Made by a program: the position numbers and the translations under genes
Shown here: one piece after another, positions 17,448-25,555 of the stretch
How the letters are laid out: every line of letters starts with the position of its first letter
Numbering within the stretch: the first letter of the stretch is position 1
The notes under the pieces: model-generated
What the model was told of the DNA's origin: nothing
Database searches by the model: none
Seen by the model: only the letters and a program-made list of their open reading frames with translations
Source of the DNA: CAYJPV01 sp964372095
GTDB lineage: Bacteria > Acidobacteriota > Vicinamibacteria > Vicinamibacterales > JAKQTR01
Direction of reading: 5' to 3'
Assembly (NCBI GenBank): GCA_964372095.1
Contig: CAYJPV010000020.1
Coordinates: forward strand, 39,776-103,775
Length of the DNA stretch: 64,000 nucleotides

Positions 17448-18697
17448 GCGCGCGCCAGGTCGTCGTCATGCTGACGACGTCGTACCCGCGGTTTGCCGGC
17501 GATACGATCGGCACCTTCATGGAGCCGATCGCGAAAGGCGTGGCCGCGCGCGGCCACGACGTGCACGTGGTGCTGCCCTGGCACCCGCAACTTCGCCGCG
17601 CCGGCACGGACGACGGCGTGACCTTTCACCCGTTCCGGTACGCCCCGCATCCCGCGTTGAACGTCTTCGGATACGCCGGCGCCCTGGCCCGCGACACGGA
17701 CCTCCGCTGGCAGGCCTGGGCGTCCGCCCCGTTCGGCCTGCTCGCGTCGTACCGCGCCGCCCGACGGGTGGCCGCGCAGGTCGGCGCCACTCTCCTGCAC
17801 GGACACTGGCTGCTCCCGAGCGGCGTGGTCGCCGACGCGGCGGCGGGTGGGCGGATCCCCACGATCATCAGCCTCCACGGGTCGGACGTGTACGTGGCTG
17901 AACGGTACGCGGTCACCCGCCGGCTGGCGCGCCGCGCGGCGCAGCGGACAGGCTGGATCACGGCGTGCAGCGACGACCTGCGCACGCGCGTGATTCGTCT
18001 GGGCGCCGACGCCGCGCGTGTGACCACCATTCCGTACGGCGTCGACGCCGGCCGGTTCCGCCCCGACCCCGACGCCCGTGCCCGCGTCAGGGCCGCCCTC
18101 GGCCTGGCCAGTGACGATGTGGTGGTGTTCACGGCGGGACGATTCGTGCGCAAGAAGGGGTTCGAATATCTGATCGACGCGGTGGCGGCGCTCGCGCCCG
18201 ACTGGCCGGGACTGCGCCTGGTGCTGGGCGGCGGCGGCGACCTGGACGCCGAACTCCGCGGCCGGGCCCGCGACCGCGGCATCGCCGACCGGGTCCGCTT
18301 CCCCGGCGTGCTGGCCCAGGGCGACGTCGGTGCGTTCCTGGCGGCCGCCGACATTGCGGCCGTCCCTTCCGTGCACGACGAACAGGGGAATGTCGATGGC
18401 CTGCCCAACACGGTGATGGAAGCGCTCGCGTCGGGGACGCCGCTCGTCGCGTCCGACGTGGCGGGCATTCCGTCCGTGGTCACGCACCACCGAACGGGCC
18501 TGCTGGTGCCCGAGAAGGACGTACAGGGACTGGCCGGGGCGCTGGCTGCGCTCTGCGGCAATCCCGGACTGCGGGCGGGGTTGGGCGCGGCTGCCCGCGA
18601 GGAGGTCCGTCGCATCCACTCGTGGGAGCGCGTGGCCGAGCAGTTCGAACAGGCGTACGAACGGGCTGCCGAGCGGCACCTGGCCGGCCTCCGGTAA
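17444..18697 (+). CDS. GT4-family glycosyltransferase
   Basis: GT-B enzyme of 417 residues from a GTG at 17444 that overlaps the previous stop. The N-terminal domain begins VVMLTTSYPRFAGDTIGTF and has the LHGHWLLPSG and SLHGSDVY segments common in GT4 enzymes. The C-terminal donor domain shows AGRFVRKKGFEYLIDA and the acidic motif GLPNTVMEALASGTPLVAS. It probably adds a hexose in exopolysaccharide or O-antigen assembly. It ends the tightly coupled run that began at 12514. Confidence 0.86.
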   Translation: MSARQVVVMLTTSYPRFAGDTIGTFMEPIAKGVAARGHDVHVVLPWHPQLRRAGTDDGVTFHPFRYAPHPALNVFGYAGALARDTDLRWQAWASAPFGLLASYRAARRVAAQVGATLLHGHWLLPSGVVADAAAGGRIPTIISLHGSDVYVAERYAVTRRLARRAAQRTGWITACSDDLRTRVIRLGADAARVTTIPYGVDAGRFRPDPDARARVRAALGLASDDVVVFTAGRFVRKKGFEYLIDAVAALAPDWPGLRLVLGGGGDLDAELRGRARDRGIADRVRFPGVLAQGDVGAFLAAADIAAVPSVHDEQGNVDGLPNTVMEALASGTPLVASDVAGIPSVVTHHRTGLLVPEKDVQGLAGALAALCGNPGLRAGLGAAAREEVRRIHSWERVAEQFEQAYERAAERHLAGLR

Positions 18698-18776
18698 CGC
18701 CAGCACGGCACGTCGGGTGTCGCGGCGTCGCACCCTTGCCGCTCGTCCGAGCGGCGTGGTAGCGTACTAGGCTCGA

Positions 18777-19493
18777 ATGCCAACGCCTGACGCGCAGCCT
18801 GGTCTGACCATCTTTTTTCCGGCGTACAACGACAGCGGCACCATTGCCAGCATGGTCGTGACGGCGGTGCTGACCGCGAGCCGCCTGACGCCTGACTTCG
18901 AGGTCCTCATCATCAACGACGGCAGCCGTGACGCCACGCCACAGGTCGCCGACGAGCTGGCACGGGTCTACCCGCAGGTACGCGTCGTCCACCATCAGGG
19001 CAACCGCGGCTACGGGGGCGCGTTGCGCAGCGGATTCGCCAACGCGACCAAGGAGTTCGTGTTCTACACGGATGGCGATGCCCAGTACGACCCCGCCGAA
19101 ATGGCGGACCTCTGGGCCCGGATGGGGCCCGGCGTGGACATGGTCAACGGCTACAAGATCAGCCGGTCCGACCCGTTCCATCGCAAGGTCATCGGCCGCC
19201 TGTACCACCACACGGTCAAGCGCCTGTTCGGGCTCACGGTGCGCGACGTCGACTGCGACTTCAGGCTCATGCGGCGGGCCATCTTCGACACGGTGACGCT
19301 CACCAAGAACAGCGGCGTCATCTGCCTCGAGATGATGAAGAAGATCCAGGACGCCGGATTCCGGATCGCCGAAGTCCCCGTGCACCACTTCCACCGCGCG
19401 TACGGCAAGTCGCAGTTCTTCAATTTCCGGCGGATCTTCCGCACCGGCATCGACGTCCTGAAGCTCTGGCGGGAGCTGGTGGTGAAGGCCTGA
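18777..19493 (+). CDS. GT2-family DPM1-like glycosyltransferase
   Basis: GT-A enzyme of 238 residues with FFPAYNDSGTI, IINDGSRDAT, the metal-binding YTDGDAQYDP and a DCDFRLMRR acceptor-region motif. No C-terminal membrane helices are visible, so it is the soluble polyprenol-phosphate sugar synthase form. It is separated from the upstream GT4 gene by 79 bases containing a perfect 8-bp palindrome (18738-18755), and it lies one base before the epimerase gene. That placement suggests the two act on the same sugar. Confidence 0.8.
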   Translation: MPTPDAQPGLTIFFPAYNDSGTIASMVVTAVLTASRLTPDFEVLIINDGSRDATPQVADELARVYPQVRVVHHQGNRGYGGALRSGFANATKEFVFYTDGDAQYDPAEMADLWARMGPGVDMVNGYKISRSDPFHRKVIGRLYHHTVKRLFGLTVRDVDCDFRLMRRAIFDTVTLTKNSGVICLEMMKKIQDAGFRIAEVPVHHFHRAYGKSQFFNFRRIFRTGIDVLKLWRELVVKA

Positions 19494-19494
19494 C

Positions 19495-20493
19495 GTGGAC
19501 TACCGGTCCTTCTATCGCGGCCGGCGCGTCATGATCACGGGCGGCCTGGGCTTCATCGGCAGCAACCTGGCCCGGCAGCTCGTGGACCTGGGCGCGGACG
19601 TGCTGCTGGTGGACTCGCTCATCCCGGACTACGGGGGGCATCTCTTCAACATCGCCGGCATCGAACATCGTGTCCGCGTCAACATCGCGGACGTTCGCCA
19701 GGCCAGCACGATGAACTACCTGGTGCGGGATGTCGACGTGATCTTCAACCTGGCCGGCCAGGTGAGCCACATCGACAGCATGCGGGATCCCCACACGGAT
19801 CTCGACATCAACTGCCGCAGCCAGCTGACGATCCTCGAGGCGTGCCGCCGCAATAACCCGGGGATCCGGGTGGTGTTCGCCGGCACCCGCCAGGTGTACG
19901 GGAAACCCGACTTCCTCCCGGTGACGGAGGACCACCTCGTCCGCCCCACGGACATCAACGGCATCAACAAGGTGGCCGGGGAGTACTATCACCTGGTCTA
20001 CAACAACGTGTTCGGCATCCGGGCCTGTTCGCTGCGCCTGACGAACATCTACGGACCGCGCCAGCTCGTGAAGCACAACCGGCAGGGATTCATCGGCTGG
20101 TTCGTGCGGCTGGCGGTCGAAGACCAGGAGATCCAGGTGTTCGGCGACGGGTCGCAACTGCGCGATTTCGTCTACGTGGACGACGCCGCGGACGCGTTTC
20201 TGCGGGCGGGCGCCAGCGATGCCTGCCACGGGCACGCCTTCAATGTGGGCGGCACCGAGCCGATCGCGCACCGGGACCTGGTGCGGATCCTCATCGACAC
20301 CGCCGGCACGGGACGGGTGCGGTTCGTTGAATGGCCGCCCGAGAAGAAGGCCATCGACATCGGCAGCTTCTATGCGGACTCGAGCCGGTTCATGGCGGCC
20401 ACCGGCTGGTCCCCCACCGTGGATCTGCACGAAGGCCTGACGCGCTCGGTTGCCTACTACCGCGAGCATCTCTCCCGCTACCTGGACGCCTGA
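19495..20493 (+). CDS. Extended SDR: NAD-dependent sugar epimerase/dehydratase
   Basis: Nucleotide-sugar enzyme of 332 residues with a Rossmann domain (ITGGLGFIGSNLARQL, about residues 13-28) and the typical FGDGSQLRDFVYVDD segment of UDP- or GDP-sugar epimerases and dehydratases. The usual catalytic YxxxK reads NGINK (in DINGINKVAGEYYH): the lysine is kept but the tyrosine position is asparagine. Two tyrosines follow a few residues later. I recall relatives with the same DxNGINK pattern, so this may be a subfamily rather than a dead enzyme. Start is a GTG one base after the previous stop. Confidence 0.8.
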   Translation: MDYRSFYRGRRVMITGGLGFIGSNLARQLVDLGADVLLVDSLIPDYGGHLFNIAGIEHRVRVNIADVRQASTMNYLVRDVDVIFNLAGQVSHIDSMRDPHTDLDINCRSQLTILEACRRNNPGIRVVFAGTRQVYGKPDFLPVTEDHLVRPTDINGINKVAGEYYHLVYNNVFGIRACSLRLTNIYGPRQLVKHNRQGFIGWFVRLAVEDQEIQVFGDGSQLRDFVYVDDAADAFLRAGASDACHGHAFNVGGTEPIAHRDLVRILIDTAGTGRVRFVEWPPEKKAIDIGSFYADSSRFMAATGWSPTVDLHEGLTRSVAYYREHLSRYLDA

Positions 20494-20585
20494 GCGGCTC
20501 GACGATCGCGACCGGAACCACGCACCGGCATCGCCGCCCGGCAGGCCGCCCGGGCGCCCGCCGGCGCACGAGGAGTCAGACACCG

Positions 20586-21683
20586 ATGAAGACCGCGACC
20601 GTTCGATTCATGCACCTGAAACCGTCTGAAGACGGCCCCGCGGTCGAGGCGGCCATCCGTCGCGTCGTCGACCGCGGATGGTACGTGCTCGGGCCGGAAG
20701 TGGACGCGTTCGAGCGTGCGTTCGCCGCGGCGACGAGCGCCTCTCACGCCGTCGGCGTCGGCACCGGCACGGATGCCATCGCCATCATCCTGCGCGCCCT
20801 GGATATCGGGCCCGGCGACGAAGTCATCACGACACCCGTGTCGGCAGCCTACACCGCGCTGGCCTGCATGATGGTCGGCGCGCGGCCGGTCTTCGCGGAC
20901 GTCGATCCGGCGCGCCTGACGCTCGACCCGCAGGCGATCGAAGCGGCCATCTCGCCGCGCACGCGGGCCATCCTCCCCGTGCACCTGTACGGCCAGCCGG
21001 CGGACATGCCGGCGATCATGGCGATTGCGGCGCGGCACCGGGTCGCGGTCGTCGAAGACTGTTGCCAGGCACATCTGGCCCGCTGCGCCGGCCGGCCCGT
21101 GGGCAGCTTCGGCACCGCCGCAGCCTACAGCTTCTATCCGACCAAGAACCTGGGCGCCCTGGGTGATGGCGGCGCCCTCACCACGAACGACCCGAACCTC
21201 GCCGCCCGCGCGGCGCGGGTGCGCAACGGCGGCCAGACCGACCGGTACCACCACGGCGAAATGGGCGTGAACAGCCGCCTGGACGACATGCAGGCGGCGA
21301 TTCTGGCCGCCCGCCTCCCGTTCCTGCAGGGCTGGACCGAGATGCGACGGGCGCACGCCGCCCGGTACCGCACGCTGCTCGCGGGCATGGCGTCCATCGA
21401 CGTGCCGCCGGAGTTCGACGCGGGCCACGTGTACCACCTGTTCCCGGTGTTGTCGCCGCACCGTGATCGCCTGCAGGCGTTCCTGCGGGACGAGGGGATC
21501 GAAACGCTCATCCATTACCCGGTACCGATTCCCCGCCAGCCCGCCCTGCAGCGCGAACGCCCCGCGGCGTGTCCGATTGCCGATCGGATCTGCGCGGAGA
21601 TCCTGTCGCTGCCGCTGTATCCCGGCATTCCCGACGAGCAGATCGTGCAGGTGGCCGAGACGATTCGCCGGTTCACACCCTAG
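20586..21683 (+). CDS. DegT/DnrJ/EryC1/StrS-family sugar aminotransferase
   Basis: PLP-dependent aminotransferase of 365 residues that would convert a keto-sugar nucleotide to an amino-sugar nucleotide. The family pattern is clear: GVGTGTDAI near residues 57-65, VEDCCQAH, and the PLP-lysine motif SFYPTKNLGALGDGG. NSRLDDMQAAIL follows in the C-terminal half. A GAGGAG ribosome-binding site precedes the ATG. It lies just after the SDR epimerase/dehydratase, which could supply its keto substrate. The product sugar is not predictable. Confidence 0.92.
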   Translation: MKTATVRFMHLKPSEDGPAVEAAIRRVVDRGWYVLGPEVDAFERAFAAATSASHAVGVGTGTDAIAIILRALDIGPGDEVITTPVSAAYTALACMMVGARPVFADVDPARLTLDPQAIEAAISPRTRAILPVHLYGQPADMPAIMAIAARHRVAVVEDCCQAHLARCAGRPVGSFGTAAAYSFYPTKNLGALGDGGALTTNDPNLAARAARVRNGGQTDRYHHGEMGVNSRLDDMQAAILAARLPFLQGWTEMRRAHAARYRTLLAGMASIDVPPEFDAGHVYHLFPVLSPHRDRLQAFLRDEGIETLIHYPVPIPRQPALQRERPAACPIADRICAEILSLPLYPGIPDEQIVQVAETIRRFTP

Positions 21684-21692
21684 CGGGTCGAC

Positions 21693-24215
21693 ATGATCAC
21701 CGCGATCCCCGCCCTGCTCCTTGTCGCGTACCTGCCGGGCGCCTTGTTCTTCCGGGTGCCGGCGGGCGATCGCGCGCGGCGCGCGGCCCTCACCACGGAA
21801 GAACGGGCGTTCTGGGCCATCCTCATCAGCCTGGTGTGGACCACGTTCGCCGCCCTGGTGATCGGCGCGGTGGGGCACTATTCGCTGCGCCACCTGTTGC
21901 TGGTCAACGGCGCCGTCTGCCTGCTCGTGTTCATCACGTGGCGGCGCCGTCTCGTCTACCACCCGGCACCGAAGCCGATCGGGTGGTCGGCGGCAGGCCC
22001 GGCCCTGATCGTGGCGCTGGGGCTCTGGCTGTACTTCCCGGCGTCCGAATACGTGGTCGGCGGGAAGGACCCCGGGGTGTACTTCAACCAGGGCATCCAG
22101 ATCGCGCAACGGGGCTCGCTCGCGATTCCGGACCGGACGATCGCCGACGTCCCCGAACGGTTCCGCGACCTGTTCCTGCTCGGCGGCACGGCCGGCGGGC
22201 TGAACGAAGGGCTCCGGTTCATGGGCTTCTTCGTGACGGACCGGGACCGCGGTGCCGTCGTCGGACAGTTTCCCCAGGGGTTTCCCGTCTGGATCGCCGT
22301 GGGGTACGGCCTGGACGGTCTGAGCGGCGCGCGCGCCGCCACGGGAGCCTGGGCCATCGTGGGCCTGCTGGCCGCCTACATGCTGTTCGCGCGCCTGCTG
22401 GGCCCGCTCCCCGCCGCCGCCGGGACGGCCCTGCTGGCCGTCAACGTGGTCCAGGTCTGGTTCGCCAGGTACCCGAACTCCGAGGTCATGCAGCAGGCAC
22501 TGGTGGCCGCGGCCCTGCTGGCGCTGGCCCGCGCCTATCGGGACGGCGATCGGGTGTTCGACGTACTGGCCGCCCTCATGCTCGGCCTGCTGGTGTTCGT
22601 GCGGTTCGACTCGGTGCTGGTGTTGGCGGCGATCGGCGGAGGCCTCGTGGTGCTGGCCGCCGACGGGGTCCGCCCCCGCCTCGCCTTCGCCATCCCGCTG
22701 GCCATCGTGCTCGCGGTTGCCGTGCCGTACTTCGCGGGCCCCCTGCGCAGCTACGTGCTGATCCCGTTCCTGCTGCTCGGCGGGACACCCACGCTCATCG
22801 CCTTGCCCATCGCGCTCACGGCGGCCATCACCGGGGTGTTCGCCGTCCAGGCACGCTGGCCCACCCTGCTCGCAGGCGTCAAACGCCGGGGCCCCGCCCT
22901 GGTGGCGCTGGCCGTCGCCGGCCTCTCGATCTACGCGTACTTCTTCCGGGAGCCCGTCGGACGGCTGGCGCTTCACGATGCCTACGCGATGCGATCACTC
23001 GGGTGGTACGTCACGGGGCCCGGCATCGGGCTTGCGGTGCTCGGACTGTGCCTGGTGCTGGTGCGCCGATTCTGGCGGGACCCGGTCACGCTCTCGTCGA
23101 TGACGTCGCTGTCGGTGTTCTTCCTGTACAAGGTCCGAATCGTTCCCGAGCACTTCTGGCAATCCCGTCGGTACTTGCCCATCATTCTGCCCCTGGTCTG
23201 CGCCATGGCCGCCGCCGCGGCATGGTGGGCCTTCACGGCCGCGTCCGAACGACCCAGGGACCGGGTCCGAAGCCGCCGTCGGACGGCCGCCCTGGCGGCG
23301 GGCGCCCTGGCGGGCGTGGTGGTCACGGTCATCCTGGGCTGGACGTTCCTCACCGCCACGGGCGCCATTGCCGCCCATGTCGAGTACGCCGGCGTCATTC
23401 CCGCGCTCGAGAAGATCTCGGCTCGATTCGGCGACCGCGATCTCGTGGTGGTCGAATCGCGCGGATCATCGGACGCCCATATCCTGGCCACGCCGCTGGC
23501 CTACATCTACGCCCGGCAGGTGCTGCTGCTGAACTCGCCGCGGCCTGAGCCCGAACCGTTTGCCGAGTTCCTGCGCTGGGCTTCGGCACACTACGACCAC
23601 GTGTATTTCCTGGCCGACGGCGGCACGGCCCTCGCGACGCCGAAGGTGGAGGTCCGCCCCATCGCCACGGAACGGATCGAGACACCCGAGTACGAATCGG
23701 TCCGGAACGGGTACCCGCGCCAGGCGCGCCTGAAGAAATTCGGGCTGAGCATCTTCGAACTCTCGCCGGTCTCGGCCGGATCGTCCCGCGCCGTCACCGA
23801 CATCGACGTCGGCGGACCGGACGACGTGTGGGTGTTGCGGATCCATGCGAAAGAGCGCCAGGGCGCCGTGTCGTACCGCTGGACGCGGAACATCTCCTAC
23901 ATCAACATGATGGGGCTCGATCCCGGCAGCCGGACCGTGACACTGTGGTTGAGCAGTGGCGGCCGTCCTGCCGCCGCGGGCGCGGCCACGGTGCGCGTGC
24001 GGCTCAACGACATCGACCTCGGGGAACTCGGGGTGAAGGACGGATTCGCGCCCTACTCACTGGCCATCCCCACCGACGTCGCCACGGCGGCAGGCGCTCG
24101 CACGGACGCGTCGGTGCTGCGTCTCGAATCGACCGTCTGGAATCCGGGCAAAGTCCTGGGAGTGCCCGACGATCGGCAACTCGGGGTCATGCTGGATCGG
24201 GTGCGGATCCACTAG
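21693..24215 (+). CDS. Large polytopic membrane protein, GT-C glycosyltransferase-like
   Basis: Protein of 840 residues. About a dozen hydrophobic helices occupy the first 580 residues, followed by a soluble domain of roughly 250 residues. The first large loop has the acidic motif VVGGKDPGVYFNQGIQIA (about residues 126-143), in the place where GT-C enzymes hold their catalytic aspartate. The YPNSEVMQQALVAAALL segment also fits this class. The soluble C-terminus contains FGDRDLVVVESRGSSDAHIL and a beta-rich end of unknown role, possibly carbohydrate binding. It starts 9 bases after the aminotransferase. The TAG stop abuts a heptamer repeat array. Donor and acceptor are unknown. Confidence 0.6.
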   Translation: MITAIPALLLVAYLPGALFFRVPAGDRARRAALTTEERAFWAILISLVWTTFAALVIGAVGHYSLRHLLLVNGAVCLLVFITWRRRLVYHPAPKPIGWSAAGPALIVALGLWLYFPASEYVVGGKDPGVYFNQGIQIAQRGSLAIPDRTIADVPERFRDLFLLGGTAGGLNEGLRFMGFFVTDRDRGAVVGQFPQGFPVWIAVGYGLDGLSGARAATGAWAIVGLLAAYMLFARLLGPLPAAAGTALLAVNVVQVWFARYPNSEVMQQALVAAALLALARAYRDGDRVFDVLAALMLGLLVFVRFDSVLVLAAIGGGLVVLAADGVRPRLAFAIPLAIVLAVAVPYFAGPLRSYVLIPFLLLGGTPTLIALPIALTAAITGVFAVQARWPTLLAGVKRRGPALVALAVAGLSIYAYFFREPVGRLALHDAYAMRSLGWYVTGPGIGLAVLGLCLVLVRRFWRDPVTLSSMTSLSVFFLYKVRIVPEHFWQSRRYLPIILPLVCAMAAAAAWWAFTAASERPRDRVRSRRRTAALAAGALAGVVVTVILGWTFLTATGAIAAHVEYAGVIPALEKISARFGDRDLVVVESRGSSDAHILATPLAYIYARQVLLLNSPRPEPEPFAEFLRWASAHYDHVYFLADGGTALATPKVEVRPIATERIETPEYESVRNGYPRQARLKKFGLSIFELSPVSAGSSRAVTDIDVGGPDDVWVLRIHAKERQGAVSYRWTRNISYINMMGLDPGSRTVTLWLSSGGRPAAAGAATVRVRLNDIDLGELGVKDGFAPYSLAIPTDVATAAGARTDASVLRLESTVWNPGKVLGVPDDRQLGVMLDRVRIH

Positions 24216-24270
24216 GGGCATGGGGCAAGGGGCAAGGGGCAAGGGGCAAGGGACATGGGACATGGGGGAA
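24215..24270 (+). repeat. Heptanucleotide array, unit GGGGCAA
   Basis: Eight consecutive 7-base units without a break: GGGGCAT, four of GGGGCAA, two of GGGACAT, and GGGGGAA. The first G is also the last base of the upstream TAG stop codon. Four or more runs of four guanines separated by three bases satisfy the standard G-quadruplex pattern. No coding role is seen. Confidence 0.9.
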
Positions 24271-24283
24271 CACGGTACGTTGC

Positions 24284-24303
24284 CCCGGGGCTGAAGCCCC
24301 GGG
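24284..24303. repeat. REP-like GC hairpin with TGAA loop
   Basis: Perfect 8-bp arms CCCGGGGC and GCCCCGGG enclose TGAA. A related GGCTGAAGCC core occurs in the element at 44425-44512. It lies between two heptamer arrays and could form a stable RNA or DNA hairpin. There is no T-run after it, so it is not a standard terminator. Confidence 0.75.
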
Positions 24304-24306
24304 CTA

Positions 24307-24348
24307 GGTAGCCGGTAGCCAGTAGCCAGTAGCCAGTAGCCAGTAGCC
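24307..24348 (+). repeat. Heptanucleotide array, unit AGTAGCC
   Basis: Six perfect or near-perfect units: two of GGTAGCC and four of AGTAGCC. The array ends four bases before the ATG of the next gene, so it occupies the place where a ribosome-binding site would be. Confidence 0.9.
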
Positions 24349-24352
24349 AGAT

Positions 24353-25555
24353 ATGTTTGGACACCTGCAGATCTCCGATCCGGTCGAGCGTGCGCTGGTG
24401 GCCGCGGCTGATGCGGGACTGGCCGTCGCGACGTTGCCCTCGCGGCTGCGGGGGCGGCAGGGCACCGGCCTGCGCGGGCGGATCCTGGTGTTCCGTTTCG
24501 AGCGCACGGGCGACCTGATCATGGCGCGTCCCGCCCTGGCGGCGCTGCGGTCCCTGGCGCCGGAGGCGTACATCGAACTGGCCATCGGCGGGTGGAATCG
24601 CGAACTGGCGCCGTGGCTGCCGGAGGTGGACCGCGTCTCCGTCCTCGATTTGCCGTGGCTGGCGCGCGGCAGCCAGACGGCAGGTATCGCCGAGTTGCGC
24701 GCGGCCGTCCGGCGGTGGCGGCACGAACGATTCGATGTCGCCATCAACCTGGAAGGCGATATCCGCAGTCACCTGCTGATGTGGGCCACCGGCATCCCCG
24801 AGCGCCACGGGTTCGACATGGCCGGCGGCGGCCCGGTGCTGACGCACCGCGTGCCGTACGATCCGGGCCGCCACGTCGCGTGGAACTGCCTGCGGATCGT
24901 CGGGGGCGTCTTCGGTCAGCCGCCCGGATCGGAGCCCGTCGCCATGCCGCCCCTCCTGCTGCCCACCGACGTCAGCGCGCGGGCCGATGATCTGCTGCGA
25001 GAGGCGGGCAGCCGGCCTCTCGTCGGCGTCCATCCGTGCGGGGGGCGCCCCATCAAGCAGTGGGATCTGGCGTCGATGGCATCCGCGGCGGCACGGGTCG
25101 CCGAACACCTGGGTGCGACGCTCGTGATCACGGGCGGAGACGGCGAGCGGGCCATCGCCGACGAATTACGACGCGGCCTGCCGTCCGTCATGCCGGTCAT
25201 CGACCTCGTGGGGCGCATGGGCCTGGGGTCGCTGGCGGGGGTCCTGCAGCGGCTGACCGTCTTCATCTCGCCCGATACCGGTCCGATGCACCTGGCGGCC
25301 GCACTCGGGACCCCGACCGTCGGGGTTTTCGGCCCGTCCGATCCCCGGCGCTGGGGACCGCTCGGACCGCACACGCGCGTGGTGCGGGTCGGCATCTGGT
25401 GCAGCCCCTGCAACCGCATCCGCAAACCGCCCGCACGATGCCGGGGCCACGTCCCCGACTGCCTCGTGGTGGTCACCCCGGACATGGTCGTTGCGGCGGC
25501 GCTCGACGTCGTCGATGAACACCGCCGGCAGCGGAGTCGCGATGCCCGTGCCTGA
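24353..25555 (+). CDS. GT9-family glycosyltransferase (heptosyltransferase-like)
   Basis: GT-B enzyme of 400 residues resembling ADP-heptose:LPS heptosyltransferases. The N-terminal domain has ILVFRFERTGDLIMARPALAAL (about residues 44-65). The C-terminal domain has VGVHPCGGRPIKQW, the donor-site SPDTGPMHLAAALGTPTVGVFGPSDP, and a Cys-rich loop near 355-375. It suggests LPS-like core or another heptose- or hexose-containing glycan. The start at 24353 directly follows a repeat array and has no ribosome-binding site. The first 40 residues are weakly conserved in character, so a later start is possible. Confidence 0.85.
   Translation: MFGHLQISDPVERALVAAADAGLAVATLPSRLRGRQGTGLRGRILVFRFERTGDLIMARPALAALRSLAPEAYIELAIGGWNRELAPWLPEVDRVSVLDLPWLARGSQTAGIAELRAAVRRWRHERFDVAINLEGDIRSHLLMWATGIPERHGFDMAGGGPVLTHRVPYDPGRHVAWNCLRIVGGVFGQPPGSEPVAMPPLLLPTDVSARADDLLREAGSRPLVGVHPCGGRPIKQWDLASMASAAARVAEHLGATLVITGGDGERAIADELRRGLPSVMPVIDLVGRMGLGSLAGVLQRLTVFISPDTGPMHLAAALGTPTVGVFGPSDPRRWGPLGPHTRVVRVGIWCSPCNRIRKPPARCRGHVPDCLVVVTPDMVVAAALDVVDEHRRQRSRDARA

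Noticed and set aside
18738..18755. Perfect 8-bp palindrome GCCGCTCG/CGAGCGGC before the GT2 gene, possibly a terminator or operator.
   Set aside because: No T-run follows and the site is single. In sequence this GC-rich, an 8-bp palindrome is not strong evidence.
20478..22976. A long open frame of 832 codons on the minus strand opposite the aminotransferase and membrane-protein genes.
   Set aside because: It is Arg/Gln/His/Gly-rich low-complexity sequence with no motif; both plus-strand genes have clear family signatures or membrane helices and tight spacing.
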